Part shown: positions 16,726 through 26,300 of the stretch, piece by piece | Layout of the letters: each line of letters begins with the position of its first letter | Position numbering within the stretch: position 1 is the stretch's first letter | From: Phosphoribacter sp037045045 | GTDB lineage: Bacteria; Actinomycetota; Actinomycetes; Actinomycetales; Dermatophilaceae | Direction: 5' to 3' | DNA: 64,000 nucleotides | NCBI GenBank assembly: GCA_037045045.1 | Contig: JBAOHL010000002.1 | Coordinates: forward strand, 186,001-250,000 | Made by a program: the position numbers and the translations under genes | The notes under the pieces: model-generated | Seen by the model: only the letters and a program-made list of their open reading frames with translations | Databases searched by the model: none | What the model was told of the DNA's origin: nothing

Positions 16726-18276
16726 TTACGTCACCCGCCGAGGCTCGACCGGCCGCCAACGGGATGGCAACCAAGAAGGCACGAACCGCGTCGGCAGCAT
16801 GGGAACCAATACCGGGGCGGCGGTCGCAAGGTAGACCATTCCTCCGACAGCGCCGCCTACGCCGAGACGGAGCCAGGGTGGCGTAAACGCAAGGGCGACG
16901 AGCCATGCGCAGCCGCCGGCGAGGACTGCCGCGAATAACGGTTGCAGTGACGCGGCGAACACCTCTGCCGCCGTCGTCTCGGTGGCCCGTACGACAGCCA
17001 GGAGATACCCGGGAAGCGCGATCAGGCTGATGGTGAGCACGTGAGCCCACGCCGCACCCGCGAGTCCCCACATGTTGAGTGAAATCACCATCGTCGGGAC
17101 GAGCACCAGGACCCAGGCGATCTGGACGAAGAGGAGGCGCACCGTGTGACCGGTGGCTACCAACACGTTGACAAAAAGCAGCGAGAATCCATAGAGGACG
17201 CCGTAGACGGCCAGCACGGAGAGGACCGGAATGGCCCCTGTCCACTTCTCGCCGAACAGCGTGCGAACAATCGGGTCGGCCAGCCCCATGGAAAGCGCTC
17301 CGATGGGCAGCGAAACCAAACCGACCAGTCGGCAGGTGTCGACTATCGCCCTCCTGAGGTTTGAAGCGTCTTCACTGAATCGACCGAAAGCTGGAACCAC
17401 AACACTATTGAGGACGGAACCGAGGATGGAAGTCGACCAGCTTGCGACGTTGAACGCAATCATATAAACGCCGACTTCGGTGGCCGACACCAGCCGCCCA
17501 AGAATCATGTAGTCCGCGTTGAGCAGAGTCCAGTTCACCAAGTTCGCCAGGGACAGCGGCACCCCGAAGGCGAGCAGCGGCATCAGTTTCTCTCGACGCC
17601 AACCCGGCCAGTACCGCTTTGACGTTCCCAGCCAGAACACAATTCCGGTCGCGAGTTGCCCCACAACCCGAGACCAGGCAAAGGCAGTCGCACCGCTGCC
17701 CTGGAGAGCTAAGATGACAAGTATGGGATTCCCCGCCACGAATCCGACGACCGTTGCGTGGAAGATCCGATCCTGCCTGAACTCTCGCACCAGCTGGGCG
17801 CCAGGCACCGCGAAGAGGCCGGTCAGGGCGAGGCAGATTGCCAAGATCTGTAGTGGGAAGGCCGCGGCGGGCTGACCCAGGAACTCGCTGAGCGCCTTCG
17901 AGAAGACGGCGAGCAAGATGGCGCAACCGACACTTACGGCGATGGAAATGGTGACCACGGTCGGTGCGATGTCATCCGGTTCCACGGTCGACCGCGCGAT
18001 CGCGGAGGCCATGCCCAACTCGGCAAGGCTTGAGGCGACAAGATAGACCGCGAGCGCCACCGCAAAGACTCCGAAGTCGGCCGGCGACAGCAGTCGGGCC
18101 AGCAGGGCCGTGATCGCGATGTTCGCGAATCGCATGACCAGATTCGCGCCTACAGCCCAGAGGGCGCCCCGCCCAGCTTTCGCCCCGATGGAGGCCGCCG
18201 TCTCTGCGCCACCGCTGTCAGGACCGGCTCTTCCCCGACCTTCCGCTCCCGATGACGAGGAGTCGGCGCTCGTCAT
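16726..18276 (-). CDS. wzx: Wzx-type polysaccharide flippase (MOP superfamily)
   Basis: A 516-residue polytopic membrane protein with about 14 predicted helices. The start of the first, RGALWAVGANLVMRFANIAI, and ARLLSPADFGVFAVAL are characteristic of WzxC-like oligosaccharide flippases (PF13440). It would move lipid-linked repeat units across the membrane for polymerisation by Wzy (4401-5777). A Ser/Gly-rich 30-residue N-terminal extension precedes the first helix. It overlaps the upstream aminotransferase by 4 bp (ATGA) and is immediately followed by a glycosyltransferase, so it is mid-operon. Confidence 0.88.
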   Translation of the reverse strand: MTSADSSSSGAEGRGRAGPDSGGAETAASIGAKAGRGALWAVGANLVMRFANIAITALLARLLSPADFGVFAVALAVYLVASSLAELGMASAIARSTVEPDDIAPTVVTISIAVSVGCAILLAVFSKALSEFLGQPAAAFPLQILAICLALTGLFAVPGAQLVREFRQDRIFHATVVGFVAGNPILVILALQGSGATAFAWSRVVGQLATGIVFWLGTSKRYWPGWRREKLMPLLAFGVPLSLANLVNWTLLNADYMILGRLVSATEVGVYMIAFNVASWSTSILGSVLNSVVVPAFGRFSEDASNLRRAIVDTCRLVGLVSLPIGALSMGLADPIVRTLFGEKWTGAIPVLSVLAVYGVLYGFSLLFVNVLVATGHTVRLLFVQIAWVLVLVPTMVISLNMWGLAGAAWAHVLTISLIALPGYLLAVVRATETTAAEVFAASLQPLFAAVLAGGCAWLVALAFTPPWLRLGVGGAVGGMVYLATAAPVLVPMLPTRFVPSWLPSRWRPVEPRRVT

Positions 18277-19385
18277 CTCACTGCGGAGGATAGTTCGGCA
18301 GCGACCCGCTCCTGCATGGCCGCGGTGAGATGGGGAAACATCGGCAGGCTAAGGACCTCGCCGGCAGCCCTCTCCGCGACCGGGAAGGCGCCGGCCCCGT
18401 ATCCGAGACCCGCGAAGGCAGCGGTCAGGTGGACCGGGTACGGATAGTGCAGGGCGGCACCAATGCCTGCCGCCTGCAACTCCGACAGAACTCGGTCACG
18501 GTCGGCAACGCGGGTGACATAGAGATGCCACACATGCTCGTTGCCGGCCTTCACCGAGGGCTGACGCACTCCCGCCAGGTCGCCCAACAGGGAGGCATAC
18601 CGGTCGGCGGCTACTCGGCGGGCGGCATTCCAGTCCGCCAAACGACGAAGCTTGTGCCGCAGGACGACAGCTTGAACCGCGTCCAGCCTCGCGTTGAACC
18701 CGAAGACCTCGTGCTCGTACTTGCGCTCACTGCCGTGGTTGAGGATCGTCCGGGCGCGCCTGGCTAACTCCGGATCGGACGTCGTCAAAGCACCCGCGTC
18801 ACCTGCCGCTCCGAGGTTCTTGCCGGGGTAGAAGCTCGTTGAGGCGACAGCGCCGACGGAGCCCGACACCCGGCCACCTTGGGTCGCCCCTTGCGACTGA
18901 GCCGCATCCTCGACCACCGGGATGCCCGCAGCCGCCGCCGCTATCGCCTCCAGGGGCGCCATCTGACCGTACAGATGTACGGGGATCACCGCCTTAGTCC
19001 GTGCCGTTACGGCGGCGCCGACCGCCTCAGGGTCGAGGAGGAGGAACTCGTCATCGACGTCGGCGAGGACTGGCTTGGCCCCCGTACGCTGGATGGCCTC
19101 AACTGTCGCGACGAACGTGTTGGCAGCCGTAATCACCTCATCGCCGAACCCTACGCCGAGGGCGCGAAGGGACACTTCGATCGCGTCCGTGCCGTTCGAG
19201 ACACCCACGCAATGCCGCGCGCCGACGAACTCGGCATACTCTTGCTCGAATGCCTCGACGTGGGGGCCACCGATAAATCCGGCCTGCCGGAGGACCGAGG
19301 CAAGGTCAGCCTCGATCCCGTCGACGACCTCGGCTTGCATCGCGACAAGATCGAGAAAGGGGACCGGGGGCAGGTCGCGCGTCAT
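18273..19385 (-). CDS. DegT/DnrJ/EryC1 sugar aminotransferase, WbpE/FdtB-like
   Basis: A 370-residue fold-I PLP enzyme that aminates a keto group on a nucleotide sugar. Start at ATG 19385 with a GGTGAG site 8 bases upstream; an in-frame earlier ATG only adds a basic leader. VEDAAQSQGATQGG (PLP ring stacking) and STSFYPGKNLGAAGDAGAL (Schiff-base lysine) are visible. The SFYPGKNLG.GD.G form is the one I associate with 3-aminotransferases such as FdtB/QdtB and WbpE, unlike the second aminotransferase of this locus. The presence of a WbpB-like oxidoreductase supports a 3-amino sugar. The exact sugar is inference. Confidence 0.85.
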   Translation of the reverse strand: MTRDLPPVPFLDLVAMQAEVVDGIEADLASVLRQAGFIGGPHVEAFEQEYAEFVGARHCVGVSNGTDAIEVSLRALGVGFGDEVITAANTFVATVEAIQRTGAKPVLADVDDEFLLLDPEAVGAAVTARTKAVIPVHLYGQMAPLEAIAAAAAGIPVVEDAAQSQGATQGGRVSGSVGAVASTSFYPGKNLGAAGDAGALTTSDPELARRARTILNHGSERKYEHEVFGFNARLDAVQAVVLRHKLRRLADWNAARRVAADRYASLLGDLAGVRQPSVKAGNEHVWHLYVTRVADRDRVLSELQAAGIGAALHYPYPVHLTAAFAGLGYGAGAFPVAERAAGEVLSLPMFPHLTAAMQERVAAELSSAVR

Positions 19386-19461
19386 GGGTGTCTCACCGCG
19401 ACGGTTTCGTTGACGACTCGGCCCTGCATCCCGGGGCGCCACCCCTGGCTTCTGGTTTCCT

Positions 19462-20139
19462 TCACGGGACTCCTTCGACGTCTTGCACCATTGGGGCAGC
19501 CGGCACCCCGACGGCCATCTGACCCATCGTCAGGTCTCTAATTGCCACCGCACCCATGGCCAGAACGCTATCCGGGCCGACCTGAGTGCGCTCGCGAACG
19601 CTGGAGGCCATCCCGAGATAGGCCCGCTGGCCCACGACGACGGACCCCCCGAGCACGACGCCGGCGCACAGGGTCGCGAAGTCCTCGACCACGTCGTCGT
19701 GTGTGAGCACGACCCCCGGCATACACACGACGTGTCGGCCCACGGTGACCGACGCCGTGAGCGTCACCCCCGCCAGCAGGATCGACCCCACCCCCACCGC
19801 ACACGACGGGGGCGCGACGACCGACGGATCGAGCACGACGGCATACCGCTCGTCATCGATGCCCAACGCCGCGAGGCGCGTCGCGATAGCCTCCCGCGCA
19901 GCACCCTTGCCCGCACAGATCGCGACGGAAGCCTCGGGGAACCGTCCGACCGTGTCGATCCCGCCCAGCACGCGCAGCCCGGGCATGACCTCCGTGCCGT
20001 GCTTGGCCACATCGTCGTCGAGACAGCCGAGCACGTCCCAACCGGCCCGCCGTGCTGCCTCGGCCGTTTCCCGGGCTAGGCCGCTGGCCGCGACGAGAAG
20101 CAAGGCACTGGCCAAGCCCTCACGCGTCCCTGAGCGCAT
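19462..20139 (-). CDS. Sugar O/N-acetyltransferase, PglD/NeuD-like
   Basis: A 225-residue protein. The N-terminal approximately 90 residues form a Rossmann-like subdomain (LLVAASGLARETAEAARRAGW, VLGCLDDD). The rest is a left-handed beta-helix of hexapeptide repeats (VGVGSILLAGVTLTASVTVGRHV, VVVGQRAYLGMASSV), as in PglD, NeuD and PerB acetyltransferases. The His of VVLTHDDVV is the expected catalytic base. It would acetylate an amino sugar made by the aminotransferase upstream, whose gene it overlaps by 20 bp. A 76-bp gap, without visible features, follows before the next gene. Confidence 0.85.
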   Translation of the reverse strand: MRSGTREGLASALLLVAASGLARETAEAARRAGWDVLGCLDDDVAKHGTEVMPGLRVLGGIDTVGRFPEASVAICAGKGAAREAIATRLAALGIDDERYAVVLDPSVVAPPSCAVGVGSILLAGVTLTASVTVGRHVVCMPGVVLTHDDVVEDFATLCAGVVLGGSVVVGQRAYLGMASSVRERTQVGPDSVLAMGAVAIRDLTMGQMAVGVPAAPMVQDVEGVP

Positions 20140-21247
20140 CGACGACGCGAGCCTGCTCGGCCTCGGTCATCTGGTGGAAGAGCGGCAAGATCACAGTGTT
20201 GTCCGTCAGCCGCTCGGTCACCGGCAACGGGCCGTGCGGCTGGGCGGCATACGCGGGCTGGCGGTGCGCGGCCATGATGCCGCGCCGCGCCGAGATGTCC
20301 CGGGTCGCGAGGTGCGCCATGAGCCCCTCGCGATCCAGCGGATACTCCGGCCCGACCTCGACCCAGAAGGACTGGAAATTCGACGTCCCGTATGCCGGGT
20401 CCGCCACGCAACGCAGGCCAGCGACATCGGCCAGCCCGGCGACATACGCAGACGCGAGCTCGCGGCGGCGGGCCACCATCTGCGGCAACCGACCCAACTG
20501 CACGAGACCGACCGCGGCCTGCAGGTCGGTCATCCGGTAGTTGAACCCGCGCTCGAGGTATTCCTCGGCGGGGGGGAGCGTGCTGGCGTGCCGGGCCGCG
20601 GCGCTGACGCTCATGCCGTGTTCGCGCAGTCGGCGGGCCCGTTGAGCCCACTCCTCGTGGACCGTCGTGAGCATGCCGCCCTCACCGGTGGTGAGCAGCT
20701 TGCGGGGGTGGAACGACCACGCCGACACGTCGGCCCCGGCACCCACCGGACGCCCCTTGTACGTCGAACCCGCGCCACAGGCCGCGTCCTCGACGACGAC
20801 GACGCCGCGCGGGTCACACACCGCCCGGATGCCGTCGAGATCCACCGGTTCGCCACCTTGGTCGACGACGATGACGGCCGTGGTCGACGGGGTCAGCGCG
20901 GCCTCGACGGTCTGGGCGGTGAGGTTGCCCGTGTCGGGGTCAACGTCCGCGAAGACCGGGTTGGCGCCGACGTACGTCGGGGCGTTGGTCGTGGCGATGA
21001 ACGAGAACGAGGGGACGATCACGTCGCTGCCGGTGGGCACCTCGGCGACCACGAGCGCCAGGTGCAGTGCCGTCGTGCAGTTGGATACGGCGACCCCATG
21101 CGGGGCCTGCATGTGCCCGGCGAAGGCCGACTCGAACTCGGCGACTCTCGGCCCCTGGGCCACCCACCCCGATCGCACGACCTCCGCGACGGCAGCGGCT
21201 TCCTCGTCGCCGAACCACGGCTTCATGACATTGATGCGCTCGCTCAC
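20120..21247 (-). CDS. DegT/DnrJ/EryC1 sugar aminotransferase, PglE/ArnB-like
   Basis: A 375-residue PLP-dependent nucleotide-sugar aminotransferase. The start at GTG 21247 (GTGA overlap with the epimerase gene) is preferred over the longer frame to 21643, which is Arg-rich shadow of the epimerase gene. VVEDAACGAGSTYKG and SFHPRKLLTTGEGGML (Schiff-base lysine) give the ArnB/PglE/PseC type, usually acting on a 4-keto sugar. The PglD-like acetyltransferase immediately downstream supports a 4-acetamido product, as in the bacillosamine-type pathway. No 4,6-dehydratase is visible in the window, so the keto sugar must come from elsewhere. Confidence 0.87.
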   Translation of the reverse strand: MSERINVMKPWFGDEEAAAVAEVVRSGWVAQGPRVAEFESAFAGHMQAPHGVAVSNCTTALHLALVVAEVPTGSDVIVPSFSFIATTNAPTYVGANPVFADVDPDTGNLTAQTVEAALTPSTTAVIVVDQGGEPVDLDGIRAVCDPRGVVVVEDAACGAGSTYKGRPVGAGADVSAWSFHPRKLLTTGEGGMLTTVHEEWAQRARRLREHGMSVSAAARHASTLPPAEEYLERGFNYRMTDLQAAVGLVQLGRLPQMVARRRELASAYVAGLADVAGLRCVADPAYGTSNFQSFWVEVGPEYPLDREGLMAHLATRDISARRGIMAAHRQPAYAAQPHGPLPVTERLTDNTVILPLFHQMTEAEQARVVDALRDA

Positions 21248-22236
21248 GCGGTGACCCGTCGTCCGGCGGCGATCGCTTCGCGTTGGGGCTGCCACCACTG
21301 CACGAGTGCGCGCAGCCCCTCGTCCAGGCCGACCTGGGCCCGCCAGCCGAGGTCGCGCCGGACCGCGGTGACGTCCGCGAGGCGTCGGGTGACGCCGTTG
21401 ACGGCCCGCTCCGGCCCGTGTTCGACGCCGAGGTCGGAGTCCATCGCGCGCAGCAGGGCCTCCGCGAGGCCGAGCAGCGACGTCTCGACGGAGCTGGCGA
21501 TGTTGTAGATCCCCTCGGTAACCGACGAGGTGGCGGCAAGGATGTTCGCCCGGGCGATATCGGTGGTGTAGACGAAGTCCATCGTCTGCAGGCCGTCGCC
21601 GAAGATGAGTGGGGGCAACCCGTCGGCGATCCGCTCCATCCACCGCACCAGGACCTCGGTGTACAAACCGTGCACGTCCATCCGCGGGCCGTAGACGTTG
21701 AAGTACCGCAGCCCGACGTAATCGAGGCCGCGCATGGCCCTAAAGCTCGTCGCCAGACCTTCGTTGAAGACCTTTGCCGCGCCGTAGAGAGTGTCGTTGT
21801 TGTACGGGTGGTGACGCTCGGTGGTCGGGAACGACTCGGCCAGGCCGTACACGGAGGCCGACGACGCGAACACGAGCTTTCCAACCCGGTGTTCGGCGGC
21901 CGCCTCGATGACGTTGTAACTGCCGTCGACGAGGACCTCGAGTGCCAGGCGCGGCTCCTCGGCGCACTGGGTGATCCGAATCGCCGCCTGGTGGAAGACC
22001 ACATCGGCGCCCTTGACGAGGTCGTTGACCAGGTCGCGGTCTCGGATGTCGCCGTCGACGAGGGTGACCTTGCCACTGTGAAGCGCGTCTGCGAGGTTCT
22101 CCCGGCGGCCGCGCACGAGGTTGTCGAGGACGTCGACGTGGGCGGCGCCGGCCTCGAGCAACTGGTCGACGATGGTCGATCCGATCGTGCCCGCCCCGCC
22201 GGTGACGAGGACCCGTGCCCCACGCAACTCGCTCAT
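21244..22236 (-). CDS. NAD-dependent nucleotide-sugar epimerase/dehydratase (GalE-like, extended SDR)
   Basis: A 330-residue extended short-chain dehydrogenase. VLVTGGAGTIGSTIVDQL is the NAD-binding glycine motif, FASSASVYG supplies the catalytic Ser/Thr, and YGAAK is the YxxxK active site. LRYFNVYGPRMD and FGDGLQTMDFVY are sugar-binding motifs of UDP-glucose/GlcNAc 4-epimerases. It overlaps the oxidoreductase-encoding frame upstream by 4 bp (ATGA) and the aminotransferase downstream by 4 bp (GTGA), so it is a central gene of a nucleotide-sugar operon. C4 epimerisation is most likely; a dehydratase role is less likely because the TDE motif of 4,6-dehydratases is not evident. Confidence 0.88.
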   Translation of the reverse strand: MSELRGARVLVTGGAGTIGSTIVDQLLEAGAAHVDVLDNLVRGRRENLADALHSGKVTLVDGDIRDRDLVNDLVKGADVVFHQAAIRITQCAEEPRLALEVLVDGSYNVIEAAAEHRVGKLVFASSASVYGLAESFPTTERHHPYNNDTLYGAAKVFNEGLATSFRAMRGLDYVGLRYFNVYGPRMDVHGLYTEVLVRWMERIADGLPPLIFGDGLQTMDFVYTTDIARANILAATSSVTEGIYNIASSVETSLLGLAEALLRAMDSDLGVEHGPERAVNGVTRRLADVTAVRRDLGWRAQVGLDEGLRALVQWWQPQREAIAAGRRVTA

Positions 22237-23324
22237 GCCGATGCTCCTGTCGCTGTGCGCGTCGCTGTGCCCGTCGCTGTGCCCGTGGCAGTCAGGGGCA
22301 CGAGCGCGCCGCCGGATGCCAGGCTCGCCGTCGAGGCCTCCAGGACCCGAAGGACTCGGATGCCGGCGTTCCCGTCCGTGCGAGCCGGGCGGCCTTCGGT
22401 GATCGCCGCGGCGAACTCGTTGACCATCTGGCCGAGCGCCTCGCGTTCGGGCAGGGCCGGCGCGTGCATGTCGCCGAGCCGGTAGCTGATCACCGCCTGG
22501 GCTCGTTCGCCGAGGTCGTCGGTCGCCGAGACGTGCTCCAGGTCCACGCCTCGGTCGTAAAGGGAGAGCCGCTGCGTGGGGTGCAGGTCGTCCCAGACAA
22601 GCGTCCGCCGGCTCCCACCGATGACCATCTGGCGGATCTTCGTCGGGCTGAGCCAGTTGACGTGCACGTGCGCCAAGGCCCCGGAGGCCAACGGAAGGGT
22701 GAGGTAGCCGACGCAGTCGCGCCCGGCGCGCAGCGGGTCCGCCCCGTGGGCGGCCACCCCGACGGGGTTAAGCCCACCCGGCAGGATGTAGTCGAGGATC
22801 GACAGGTCGTGCGGGGCGAGGTCCCAGATGACGTTGACGTCGGGCTGGACGAGGCCGAGGTTGATGCGCACCGAATCGACGAAGTGCAGGTCCCCGAGTG
22901 AGCCGTCCGCGACCAATTCGCCGATCTTCTGCACGACCGGGGTGTAACAGTAGGTGTGGTCGCACATGAGGATGACCCCGGCCCGCTCGGCCGCGTCGAC
23001 CATGGCTTGGGCGTCCGCAACGCTGTCGGCGAGCGGCTTCTCGACGAGCACATGCTTGCCCGCGGCGATGGCCGCCAGCGCGATGTCCTTGTGGGTCGCT
23101 GCCGGCGTGGCGACCGCGACAGCGTCGACATCGTCCCGGGCCAGCAACGAATCCAACGAGGTCTCGATGGCCACCGTGCTGCGGGCACCGACCACCCGCT
23201 CGGCGCGGGCCCGGTCCAGATCGCAGACGGCCACGAGGTCCCAGTGCGGGCTGCCCCGGAAGTTGCGGACGAGGTTGGGCCCCCAATACCCAGCGCCCAC
23301 GACAGCAGCGCGCAGCGGTTCCAT
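22233..23324 (-). CDS. Gfo/Idh/MocA-family nucleotide-sugar oxidoreductase, WbpB/WlbA-like (embedded frame)
   Basis: Complete 363-residue NAD(P)-dependent oxidoreductase module in frame with the giant protein above. ATG 23324 is preceded 10 bases upstream by GGGGGA, so independent translation is likely. LRAAVVGAGYWGPNLVRNF is the dinucleotide-binding motif, VEKPLADS carries the catalytic lysine, and DHTYCYTP and VIWDLAPHDLSILDYI are WbpB/WlbA-type substrate and His motifs. In the WbpB-WbpE-WbpD route this enzyme oxidises C3 of a UDP-HexNAc(A) before 3-amination, fitting the WbpE-like aminotransferase at 18273-19385. The C-terminus carries Thr-Ala-Thr-Gly repeats encoded by a 12-bp tandem repeat. 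Confidence 0.75.
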   Translation of the reverse strand: MEPLRAAVVGAGYWGPNLVRNFRGSPHWDLVAVCDLDRARAERVVGARSTVAIETSLDSLLARDDVDAVAVATPAATHKDIALAAIAAGKHVLVEKPLADSVADAQAMVDAAERAGVILMCDHTYCYTPVVQKIGELVADGSLGDLHFVDSVRINLGLVQPDVNVIWDLAPHDLSILDYILPGGLNPVGVAAHGADPLRAGRDCVGYLTLPLASGALAHVHVNWLSPTKIRQMVIGGSRRTLVWDDLHPTQRLSLYDRGVDLEHVSATDDLGERAQAVISYRLGDMHAPALPEREALGQMVNEFAAAITEGRPARTDGNAGIRVLRVLEASTASLASGGALVPLTATGTATGTATRTATGASA

Positions 23325-26300
23325 GTCCGTGATGTCCCCCGTGTAAAGAGCCTGGCGCACGTGGTAGGTGACCGAGATCCGCGATGCGGTCGGCGTCTCG
23401 ACGTTCGTCCCTGTCGTGGTCAATGTGAGTTGGTATTGCAGGTAACGGTTGGTGAGGTTGACCGATCCGCTGACCGGAACCGTCGCCCAGGCCGACCACG
23501 TCCCGTCGGGCGTCGCGGTGTTTCCCGACCGCACGCGGAGCGTTAGGGTCGTTCCCGCCGGCGCCGCCGCCGTGGCGGCAACTCCGTCCCAGACGACGGG
23601 CGCGCCCGCGTCGAGGACCGTCGACGTGTACGTCCCGGACGCGCTGAACGGCGCGACGCGGACCCAGTCGATCGGCATACCGCCCCCAACGACGACGTCG
23701 TCGGAAGCGATGATCCGCAGCGGCGTCGTGCCCGGAACGAACGGGGCCGTGGCCACCTGGACACCGTCGATGAAGTAGGTCGCCGTGGTGGCCGACCAGT
23801 CGACGCGGTACTCGTGCGGCCCGGCCGTGAAGGTGCCGGAAATCGGGCTCGTCGTGTTGTGGCCGGCGGCATCGACGGTCAGCGCGACGAGGTTGCCCGA
23901 GGAGTCCCGGCCGAATACCGCACTGAGTGCGGGGCTCGCCGAGTACCACCCGAGGCGTTGATCTGCCGCCGAGAGCGTGGCGTTCAAGGCCACCGAACTC
24001 GGCGTCGTGTACGTCGATGTGCCGAGGACCTGGGTGCCGGTCAGGGTTGCGAGGCCGCCGGCGACGGTTGTCGTGCCGCCCGTGTCGAGCACGCTTGAGG
24101 ACCACCCGCTGCCCAGCGCGGTCGAACCGAATTCGTCCATGAAGGTCGGCGTGAGGGTCAGCACGCCGCCGGCCATGGTCCCGACGGTGGTGTTCGACGC
24201 CGCGCCGAGGTTGAATTCCGCGGCGGTGTCGGTAACGAACGGTGTCGGTACCGGCGCGAAGACCGCCGGTGGCTGCGCAGCTGCCGGCGACGTGGTCGTC
24301 GCCGAGTAGGACGCCGAGGAGACCCGGTAGTAGTACTTGGTGTTCGGGGCAAGGCCGGTGATCGTCACCGAGTGGCTGGTGCCGGCCGTGCCCGTGACGT
24401 TGGACGACAGCGCCGATGCGCTTGTCCCGTAGTCGACACGTGTGCTCGCGGCGATGTCCGTCGACCACGTCACCGTGAGACTCGACCCGCTCGGGGAGGC
24501 CACCACAGTGGAGACGACCGGCGGAATGTCCGTGACGACCGGGTCCACCCAGTAGTTCGCCGAGGATGCGTTCGTCGGGAAGCCACCACCGTAGGTGTAC
24601 AAGGCCGACCCCGCGGCGGCGTGCACCGGCGACGCGTCGATGTTGGCGGACAAGCCGTTCACGGTGGCGGAGTAGCCGCCACTGGGAGCGAGGTAGGACA
24701 CGACGTATGCCGTACCCGTCGAAAGCGTGACGGGTGCGGAGAACGACGCCGTCTGCCACCCCGTGGTCGATTCGGCGGTGAACGTCGCCTGAGCGAGCAC
24801 CGTCCCGGCCGCGGACCAGAGCGTGCCCACGTGTGGGCCCGGGTTGTTCGAGCCCTTGAAGAAGCGCACTCCGGTGGCAAGGGTCGGACGGTCCACGGAG
24901 AAGCGCACGCCGAGTTCCACCCTTGCCCCGTCCGCGACGTTGATGATCGCGGGCACCGCGGTGTCGTCCCACAAGGAGCAGGGGCACACCCCGGCAACGG
25001 CGCTCGGCTGCATCGTCGTAAACGACCACGTCGATGTTCCCAACACGTTCCCGGCCACGTCCGTCCCGGTGACCGACACCGTGAAGGTGACGCCGCGGGC
25101 CAGGGCTGCCGTGGGCGTGAACGTCGCCGACTTGCTCGGGGCGTCGTACGCGGTGGATCCGGCAACGGCGACACCAGCCGAGTCCTTCACCGTGAACCCC
25201 ACGCTGGTGGCGTTCATCGGCTCGGAGAAGGTCGCCGACACCGACGTCGTGGCCGCGACACTGCTCGACGAGGCGACGGGGGTCCCGGAGAGGACCGCCG
25301 GTGGGGTCACGTCGGGCGCCGTGCCCGTCGCGATGATCGGGTCCACCCAGTAGTTGGCGCTCCGGTAGGAGTCCGTCGGGAACGCGTCGGAACCATAGGC
25401 ATACACGCCGTTGGCCCCTGCGAGGACCGTGAGCGGCCCCGTCGTCCAGCCGGACGTCATGGCGTCGAGGTCCACGGAGTAGTGGCCGTTCGGCGCGTAG
25501 TAGGAGACCACGTAGGTCTGACCGGCCACGACGTCGACGGCTTGCGTGAAGGTCAGGGTCTGCCAACCGGAGGCCGATTCACCCGAGAAGGTCCCCGTCG
25601 CGAGCCGCTGTCCGGCGGAGTTCCACAACGATCCGGTGTGCGTCCCGGTGTTGGTGGGCGCCTTGTAGAACCGGACGCCTCGGACGTTGCCGTTGATGCT
25701 CGGGGTGAACTTCACGCCAACCGAGATGGCGCTCGGGTCACCGCTGTCTGTCGTGCCCGGGGCCGCTGTGCTCGGCAACACCGTGCACGGGCACACAGTC
25801 GCCCCCGCAGTGGTGAAGGTGTACGTCAGCGGGTCCATCGCGGTCCCGCTGAGCGACAGGGCACCGTTCACCGTCACCTGGTAGACGGTCCCGTCGGCCA
25901 GAGCACTTGAGGGAGTGAAGGTCAGCGTCAGGGAGCTCACGTCGTAGTGCGCGGTGCCGCCGATCGCGGTGCCGCCGGGTCCGGTCACGGTGATCGCGGC
26001 GCTGCCGGGCTGGATCAGTGTCCCGAACGTCGCCTTGATAGGGGCAACCGCCCATGCGTTGACCGTTCCTGCGGACGGCACGGTGCTGGACACTGTCGGC
26101 TTTACTGACGTCGGCACCGTGAAAACGGGCTGCACCCAGTAGTTGGACCCGGACACGTTGGCCGGGAACCCGGCGTTGCCCGCTCGATAGGAGGCACCGT
26201 TGCGCGGGGCAATCAGGGGCGCGTTCGTCACACCGACGTTGGCCAGGGTGCTGATGTCCACGGCGTAGTGCCCGGAAGGCGCGTAGTAGGAGACCACGTA

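Noticed and set aside
16724..17245. Extended N-terminus (about 174 residues) of the GT4 protein
   Set aside because: Out-of-frame reading of the flippase gene, Arg/Gly-rich; the GTG at 16723 immediately after the flippase stop is the natural start.
22768..25566. 932-residue leftward frame in another phase within the giant gene
   Set aside because: Arg/Gly/His-rich out-of-frame translation; the in-phase frame has clear domains.
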